Part shown: positions 59,451 through 64,000 of the stretch, one piece after another
Position numbering within the stretch: the stretch's first letter is position 1
Layout: each line of letters begins with the position of its first letter
Assembly: GCA_036009625.1 (NCBI GenBank)
Contig: DASYLJ010000127.1
Coordinates: 1-64,000, forward strand
Origin: DASYLJ01 sp036009625
GTDB lineage: Bacteria > Desulfobacterota > Binatia > DP-6
Direction of reading: 5' to 3'
Length of the DNA stretch: 64,000 nucleotides
Made by a program: the position numbers and the translations under genes
The notes under the pieces: generated by a model
Seen by the model: the letters and a program-made list of their open reading frames with translations, nothing else
Told to the model about the DNA's origin: nothing
Databases searched by the model: none

Positions 59451-59846
59451 ATGAGAACATCGCCAGGATCGAGCTCTCGCACCACGGCGTTGGCCCTCGC
59501 GGCCATCGTGTGGTGCTTGCCATACGCCGCGTCAGCGGAAGCCCCCGCGAGCGGCAAGTTGAAGGACAAGGTCGTCCAGGCATTGAAGTCCATCAGCGAC
59601 GGAACGTGCCCGGAAAGCCTCATGGGGGCCCTGCTCCTCACGCAATGCGAGCAGCAGCTGACCAACCTCAAGTCGAGGCTGTCCGCTCTCGGCACCTTGA
59701 AGGAGGCGCGCTACAAGGGCCTCGAGTCACTTCCAACCGGCGTGGAGGCCGAGGTCTATCTCGTGAGCTTCGAGAAGGGCAGCATGACCTGGCTGGCTGC
59801 TCCCGCCCCGAGCGGGAAGCTCTCCGTATTCTGGAGCCCCGGCTGA
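59451..59846 (+). CDS. Small exported protein, first gene of protease operon
   Basis: 131 aa. The ATG at 59451 is preceded by GGAGGA about 10-11 nt upstream. A signal peptide ends AASAEA. The mature part (about 100 aa) is helical at first (KLKDKVVQALKSISDG), has two Cys (TCPESLMG, QCEQQL), and ends with a beta-rich region VYLVSFEKGSMTWLAAPAPSG. No family is recognised. It lies 14 bp before the trypsin-like gene and could act as a propeptide-like inhibitor or targeting subunit of that enzyme; this is speculation from position. Confidence 0.65.
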   Translation: MRTSPGSSSRTTALALAAIVWCLPYAASAEAPASGKLKDKVVQALKSISDGTCPESLMGALLLTQCEQQLTNLKSRLSALGTLKEARYKGLESLPTGVEAEVYLVSFEKGSMTWLAAPAPSGKLSVFWSPG

Positions 59847-59860
59847 TTGGCGACTCGGGC

Positions 59861-61108
59861 ATGCGCGCCGTGCTCGCCGCCGCCGTCGGCCTCGCCGCAC
59901 TGCAACAGCCGTACTGTCATGCGTCCTGCCCACCACGCGCAATTGCGGCGGCATCCGCACGGGAGTGGTCGCAGAATCTCGCGGCAGTGACCGGCGCCCG
60001 GTCCGGGCAGGGTCTCGTGGTCGGCTGGCAGCCAGGCGAGGTCTGGGTTGCGGCCCCGGCTCACGTGATCTTCGGAGAGGACCTTCAGCCAGCTCCTGAC
60101 GTCATCGCTAAAGCGGCAGCGACGTTGAAGGTGCTGCTGCCCGGTGACTCGTCGCCTCGACGCCTGTGCCCGCCTCGCTGGGGTGCGCTGAATCCGACAC
60201 CACCCAGCGGCATCGATCTGTCGTTCGTCTGCGTCGAGTGGGCCGGCATCCCTCTTTTCAATGCAGGGCTCGTCGCCCGCGACCTGCGGGTTGGCGACGA
60301 ATTGCGCCTGTTGGCCGACCCACGAACGGGAGCCGAGATCCGCGGTCGGGCCATGGGGGTTTCGCGCGACGACTCGGGTGCAGTCGTGGACATTCAGGCC
60401 GGGGGTCTTGCTGGCTTGCATGGCCTGTCGGGAGCGGCCACCGCGAGCCCGTCGGGGATCGCGGGATTGTACCTGGGGCTGGAGACGAGCGGGCACGTGC
60501 TCCCGATCGACTCCGTTCGCAGGCAGGCGAAGACGGCACGGATTCCCTGGCAGCTCTCGGAGCACGAGTTCTTCGACTGCGCACAAACCCGACGCGTATG
60601 CGTGACCGCCCAGGCGGGCATCGCGCCGGCGGCCATCACCCTGCGGCGACTCCCGTCGCCGTCGGAGGCGACGCAGATCGGCCTCAACGATTGCGCAGAC
60701 GTGGCAGAGGGCAAATACGAGCTCAGCGTTTCCTCCGGAGACCCGAAGTGCGAGCCGAGCTTCCTCCTCGTTCATGCAGGAACCTCGGATCTTGCCGTCG
60801 ATCTCTCGTGCATGCCGCTCCTCATGGGGGTGTGGAATGGTGGAGATGGCCAGCAGCTGCGATGCGTGCAGACGGGCGTGCGTGATGCGCAATGCGTCGG
60901 GCTCGGCGATCTGGGATGGGGAATTCTCAATGCTCGCCTATCGGTCGAAGGTGACCACATCTCCATTCTCGGCTGGTTCACGGACGCCACCGGCAACACC
61001 CATGATGCCAGCGGTCGGTTTGCGTGGTCGGTCAATTCCCTGAGCGGTCAGATCGCACGCGATCACGGAACTCCGACCGCAGTTCGTCTTTCGAGGGAGC
61101 GGAACTGA
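59861..61108 (+). CDS. Exported trypsin-like serine protease with C-terminal beta domains
   Basis: 415 aa. A short signal peptide (about 1-22) is followed by the chymotrypsin fold. The triad candidates are His68 in WVAAPAHVIFG (the TAAHV position), Asp119 in GIDLSFVCV and Ser190 in GLHGLSGAATASPSGIAG, whose GxSG environment fits trypsin-like and HtrA-like enzymes. The residues next to His are unusual (APAH for TAAH), so activity needs proof. The last about 180 residues hold two beta domains, one with SSGDPKCEPSFLLVHAG (PEGA-like) and one starting MGVWNGGDGQQLRC. It is the second gene of a five-gene operon; the stop overlaps the next ATG by one base. Confidence 0.7.
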   Translation: MRAVLAAAVGLAALQQPYCHASCPPRAIAAASAREWSQNLAAVTGARSGQGLVVGWQPGEVWVAAPAHVIFGEDLQPAPDVIAKAAATLKVLLPGDSSPRRLCPPRWGALNPTPPSGIDLSFVCVEWAGIPLFNAGLVARDLRVGDELRLLADPRTGAEIRGRAMGVSRDDSGAVVDIQAGGLAGLHGLSGAATASPSGIAGLYLGLETSGHVLPIDSVRRQAKTARIPWQLSEHEFFDCAQTRRVCVTAQAGIAPAAITLRRLPSPSEATQIGLNDCADVAEGKYELSVSSGDPKCEPSFLLVHAGTSDLAVDLSCMPLLMGVWNGGDGQQLRCVQTGVRDAQCVGLGDLGWGILNARLSVEGDHISILGWFTDATGNTHDASGRFAWSVNSLSGQIARDHGTPTAVRLSRERN

Positions 61109-61959
61109 TGGGCAGTCGCATCGCGCTGGGCATCGTGTGTGCCTTGCTCTCCTCGCCTCGCGGGTCAGACGTGCCGCAAGGCGAATGGCACAACACCGGA
61201 ATTCGCACGGTCGAGGTTCTGCAGGACGGGACGTGCCTGCGCGTCTGGCTGGAGGAGCGTGCCTACAGCTTCGGCTCGCCGACCAACGGCGCGGTCGCTG
61301 GTATCTACCGCAACGTCGTCCGCGCGGTTCCCGTGGGACCGCCCAGCTTCCGCGAAGGCTGCGTGTTTCCAGCGCCCGCCAGCAACCCGGTCGCGAGCCA
61401 GATGCGCGCCTGGGAGTTCGCCGCGAAGCCCGTCGACGAAGGGGCCTGGCTGGTTCGTGCCGAGCCTCGCCCTGGGAGCGGAGACTTGCGACTGTTCGAG
61501 GCTGAGGAATTCCAAACGAAGGTACGCGTGCGGGGAGACCGGTTGATCGATACTCCGTCGAGTACCGACGATACCCCTCGGCTCTCGTTTCGCCGGCCCG
61601 GCGCGCCACCCGACGGCGCGCGCGCGGCTCTGGACGACGCGGTGACGCGCCTTCACCAAGGGAAATGCCTGGAGGTCCTGTCGGCGTTGGGTCACGACGC
61701 GGATCGCGTGACCAGAGTGTGTGACCTTCGACGCAGGATGGACGATCTCCTCGGCCGATACGTCTCCCTCAGCGTCGACCAAGCAGTCGAGCTCGACGCG
61801 ATGCCTCCGGAGTTCAATCGCGGCGCCACGTCTGGCCCGGTTGCGCGTCACGGCGTGTTCTTCGCGTTCATCGGACAGTACGAAAAGGAACGCATTCCGG
61901 GCAACGCGGTGGTGGCCGAGGAGGGGGGACAATGGCGGGTCGTGGCCCTCTGGTTCTGA
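61108..61959 (+). CDS. Exported unknown protein, third gene of operon
   Basis: 283 aa from the ATG at 61108, with GGGAG just upstream. A short hydrophobic N-terminus (RIALGIVCALLSS) may be a signal peptide. The protein is mixed: a beta-rich first half (GIRTVEVLQDGTCLRVWLE), a linker, then a helical part (LDDAVTRLHQGKCLEVLSALG) and a closing beta pair ending QWRVVALWF. Three Cys are in the helical half. I recognise no family. The fourth gene starts 28 bases before its end, so production is tightly coupled. Confidence 0.6.
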   Translation: MGSRIALGIVCALLSSPRGSDVPQGEWHNTGIRTVEVLQDGTCLRVWLEERAYSFGSPTNGAVAGIYRNVVRAVPVGPPSFREGCVFPAPASNPVASQMRAWEFAAKPVDEGAWLVRAEPRPGSGDLRLFEAEEFQTKVRVRGDRLIDTPSSTDDTPRLSFRRPGAPPDGARAALDDAVTRLHQGKCLEVLSALGHDADRVTRVCDLRRRMDDLLGRYVSLSVDQAVELDAMPPEFNRGATSGPVARHGVFFAFIGQYEKERIPGNAVVAEEGGQWRVVALWF

Positions 61960-62708
61960 TTCTTTCGATTCTGCTGACGTCGATCGCACGGAGCGCGGAC
62001 GCGGGAAGCGCGACGGCTGATGACACATGTCGTAAGGACGCGCTGTCACAGGCCGGCACGCGCCCGGAGGCGTATGCGCCCCGGCGAGGCGGCTATTGCG
62101 ACGGCGTGGTGTTCGAAGCCCACTCGGGATCGGGAGAGCTCACCGTCATCGGCATCTCTGCTTCCGGTATTGCCGGAGATCCGTCATCAGGCCCGGTACG
62201 GATCGCTGCAGCTGCCGCGATCGAAGGAGCCTCCACGGCCCTTCGCCTGCAGGGTGTCGCCAAGGCGCCCGAGATCAACTATCGCCTCGACGCAAAGCTC
62301 GACCCGGGGCAGTCACTCGTCCTGGACAAGGAATCCGCGCTGACGATGGTGCAGCCGCACTTGCGAGCCGAGGACGTCGCCTGGCTCGCCTGGAGCGACA
62401 GCGCTGTGGATGGCCGCATCTACACCCCCACGACGCTCGCGGGAGCTGGGGGGAGCGGCGTCGAGATCATCGTACGCCCGACGATCGATACGACCTACAG
62501 TATTCTCACCATCGAGCGCCCCTCGGCCAACGGGGCCTCACCCAAGACGCTCCGAGAGACCGCTCGCTCCGCGGGCCAGCCAATAGCATTTGGCGTCACA
62601 TCCGAGACCGCAGGCATTCTCAGAATCAATATCCTCGCGGTCGGGTACGACGGGACCACCCAGACCGCGAACATCCGGCTTCGATATCCGAAGCACAAAG
62701 CACCGTGA
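61932..62708 (+). CDS. Exported beta-rich protein, fourth gene of operon
   Basis: 258 aa. The start lies inside the third gene, with GGAGGGG just upstream. A signal peptide (PLVLILSILLTSIARSADA) is followed by a paired-Cys region (DTCRKDALSQAG to GGYCDGV) and several beta-sandwich-like segments (LTVIGISASGIAG, AWLAWSDSAVDG, GVEIIVRPTIDTTYSILTIE). No catalytic motif is seen. It is probably a periplasmic or surface binding domain for the protease system. Confidence 0.6.
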   Translation: MAGRGPLVLILSILLTSIARSADAGSATADDTCRKDALSQAGTRPEAYAPRRGGYCDGVVFEAHSGSGELTVIGISASGIAGDPSSGPVRIAAAAAIEGASTALRLQGVAKAPEINYRLDAKLDPGQSLVLDKESALTMVQPHLRAEDVAWLAWSDSAVDGRIYTPTTLAGAGGSGVEIIVRPTIDTTYSILTIERPSANGASPKTLRETARSAGQPIAFGVTSETAGILRINILAVGYDGTTQTANIRLRYPKHKAP

Positions 62709-63736
62709 GGCGTACGCGTACCCGACGTTTGGAGGCGCTCGTCGCCTCTCTGAGCGCGCGACTGAGCGAAAGTCTTCAGGCAGGCGCCGACGACTCGGAG
62801 GTCGAGAGACTCGCACGGCGCCTCGAGCTCGCCCTTCCGCTCGTTCGGGACCATCGGCGCCGGCGCTCGCTCTTGTGGGGAACCATCGCGATAGCCATCG
62901 CGATCGGTGCCGCAAGCCTGCTCAATGTGCTCCGGCTACGCAGGGTGGACGTGGTTCTTTCCTCCACGGCGAGGGCGTTCGTACTCACGAACGGGTCGGA
63001 AACCTCCAACATTCTCCCGGTGAGTGTACCCCTGACGAAGGTGACCATCCCGGGCAATGCACCGAAGTGCACGAAACCCGAACTGCATCGTGCCGGCACC
63101 TGCGACCCCGTGAGTGGCCTCCGGCTCAACACGGTGTTCGTCAATCCGAGCGCCGTAGTCGGCATGCGAATCCTCGAGGAGTGCATCGAGCTCGATGTCC
63201 TTTCGGGAGCAGCAAGCGTCGATCTCACCGTATTCCGCGATGGATCGGGATCAGGGGCAGACTCGGCCGTCGAGGCATCTCACGCCGACTTGCAGGCCGG
63301 CGCGTCCATCCGGCTCTGTCCCGCTGCAGAGCTCGTCCTGAGGGCCAATGGATTGTCGGGTCTGCTGCTTGGTGATCGCGATGCGGGAAGTGGAATCGCC
63401 GAGCGGGAGACGTTCCCTTCCCTCCTCAGTGGGACACTCGCGATCGTCGACACGGCTGAGGAGTTGCCCTTGCAGCGCACCGACGTCGTCCGGTTCGGAG
63501 AGATGTCGAGCGGAAGCCTCGTCGCGCGAGCTCGCGAGTCCATCGAGATCGTCTTCGTAGGGCATCGAACGGGCTCGCTGGTGAGAGGTACCGGCAACGA
63601 CGCCGACACCCTGATGCCCAGCGCGCTGGATTGGCTTCAGAGATCGCCCCGCCTCAAGGCCGCGTTACTGTTGATCGCAGCGATCGTCGGCGCGGCGATC
63701 GCGGTTCGACGATACTGGCTCGACGAGGCGCGCTAG
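62705..63736 (+). CDS. Two-helix membrane protein, fifth gene of operon
   Basis: 343 aa from the GTG at 62705, which overlaps the stop of the fourth gene by GTGA. The N-terminal about 55 residues are basic and helical (EALVASLSARLSESL), then one helix (LLWGTIAIAIAIGAASLL), a large beta-rich ectodomain with two Cys pairs (KCTKPELHRAGTC, EECIELDV), and a C-terminal helix (LKAALLLIAAIVGAAIAV). Both ends should face the cytoplasm with about 250 residues in the periplasm. It could be the sensor or anchor of the operon. No family is recognised. Confidence 0.62.
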   Translation: MRRTRTRRLEALVASLSARLSESLQAGADDSEVERLARRLELALPLVRDHRRRRSLLWGTIAIAIAIGAASLLNVLRLRRVDVVLSSTARAFVLTNGSETSNILPVSVPLTKVTIPGNAPKCTKPELHRAGTCDPVSGLRLNTVFVNPSAVVGMRILEECIELDVLSGAASVDLTVFRDGSGSGADSAVEASHADLQAGASIRLCPAAELVLRANGLSGLLLGDRDAGSGIAERETFPSLLSGTLAIVDTAEELPLQRTDVVRFGEMSSGSLVARARESIEIVFVGHRTGSLVRGTGNDADTLMPSALDWLQRSPRLKAALLLIAAIVGAAIAVRRYWLDEAR

Positions 63737-64000
63737 ACCCTCGAGTACGCCGCACGCGACGACACGGGAGCCGTCGCACGCCGAGCCGGCGAGGTCCGGC
63801 GAGGCCGGCAATCAGAACCGCTGCCCGACCACGCTGCCGGTCAGGCACAACCGGCGTGCGGTGAGTACGTGGACGTCCCCATGCGGCGGGAGATGGCTCG
63901 CAGGCCGACGACCTCTCGCCGTGCGTCGCGGCACCGAGCCACGTCGCAACGTCGTGCGCGAGCGATGGAGGTTTCCGTTGACCGCTGGAACAAGCTGTGC
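63737..64000. other. Right end, no gene identified
   Basis: 264 bp after the operon contain short open frames on both strands but none with protein-like character or a start that I would trust. A gene may begin past the edge. Confidence 0.4.

Noticed and set aside
1..64000. CRISPR array, tRNA or rRNA gene, insertion sequence
   Set aside because: I saw no regularly spaced repeats, no tRNA-like T-loop with matching stems, and no transposase except the OrfA-like segment inside the kinase.

Overview
The window is high-GC bacterial chromosome with dense, mostly single-gene or short-operon layout and no tRNA, rRNA, CRISPR or intact mobile element that I could see. The gene content points to an uncultured soil or sediment lineage formerly filed under Deltaproteobacteria, with Candidatus Binatota the best guess. 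The pointers are poly-threonine linkers in exported proteins, lineage-type Cys/Lys-rich exported domains, a DUF3556 membrane protein beside a phytoene-dehydrogenase-like enzyme, P450, formylglycine sulfatase and many secreted esterases and proteases. This assignment is inference from gene style, not a phylogenetic result.

Region by region. 1-6.2 kb (minus strand): a CXXCH cytochrome-like exported protein, a lipoprotein combining a heme motif, a PD40-type propeller and TPRs, a multi-domain Rid protein and a secreted beta-helix protein. 7-16.7 kb: an exported protein and a matrixin-like metallopeptidase carrying a frameshift, a pectinacetylesterase-like enzyme, a small Tat protein bracketed by a 180-bp direct repeat, an HD protein and a large subtilase. 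16.8-21.3 kb: a divergent SDR/crotonase pair that looks like an unsaturated fatty acyl-CoA module, then an arylsulfatase. 21.4-29 kb: a PAS histidine kinase, an EmrA-EmrB-TolC-like efflux operon and a P450. 29-35.8 kb: two back-to-back gene remnants (cyclase/TPR tail and half a fibrinogen-like domain), a DUF899-DUF2182-B1-metallo-beta-lactamase-like operon, a divergent regulator with a propeller protein, and an SbmA/YddA-type ABC protein with a degenerate ATPase. 35.9-45.7 kb: a glycosidase-like giant, exported proteins, a serine hydrolase and an O-methyltransferase. 45.9-53.3 kb: DUF3556 plus FAD desaturase-like pair, MFS transporter and a large exported protein. 53.5-59 kb: a histidine kinase, atypical receiver and nucleotidyl-cyclase operon, then a ClC channel. 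59.4-63.7 kb: a tightly packed five-gene operon of exported and membrane proteins built around a trypsin-like protease; this is the best candidate here for an undescribed system.

Three themes recur. First, exported proteins dominate and share linkers, Cys-rich domains and in two cases the same promoter and ribosome-binding motif. Second, several genes have a TTGAC box 30-31 nt before the start codon and no Shine-Dalgarno, which fits leaderless mRNAs. Third, gene ends are littered with short C-terminal or internal remnants of other genes (alpha/beta hydrolase, cyclase-TPR, fibrinogen domain, SDR, amidohydrolase, sulfatase), suggesting frequent deletion and gene turnover.
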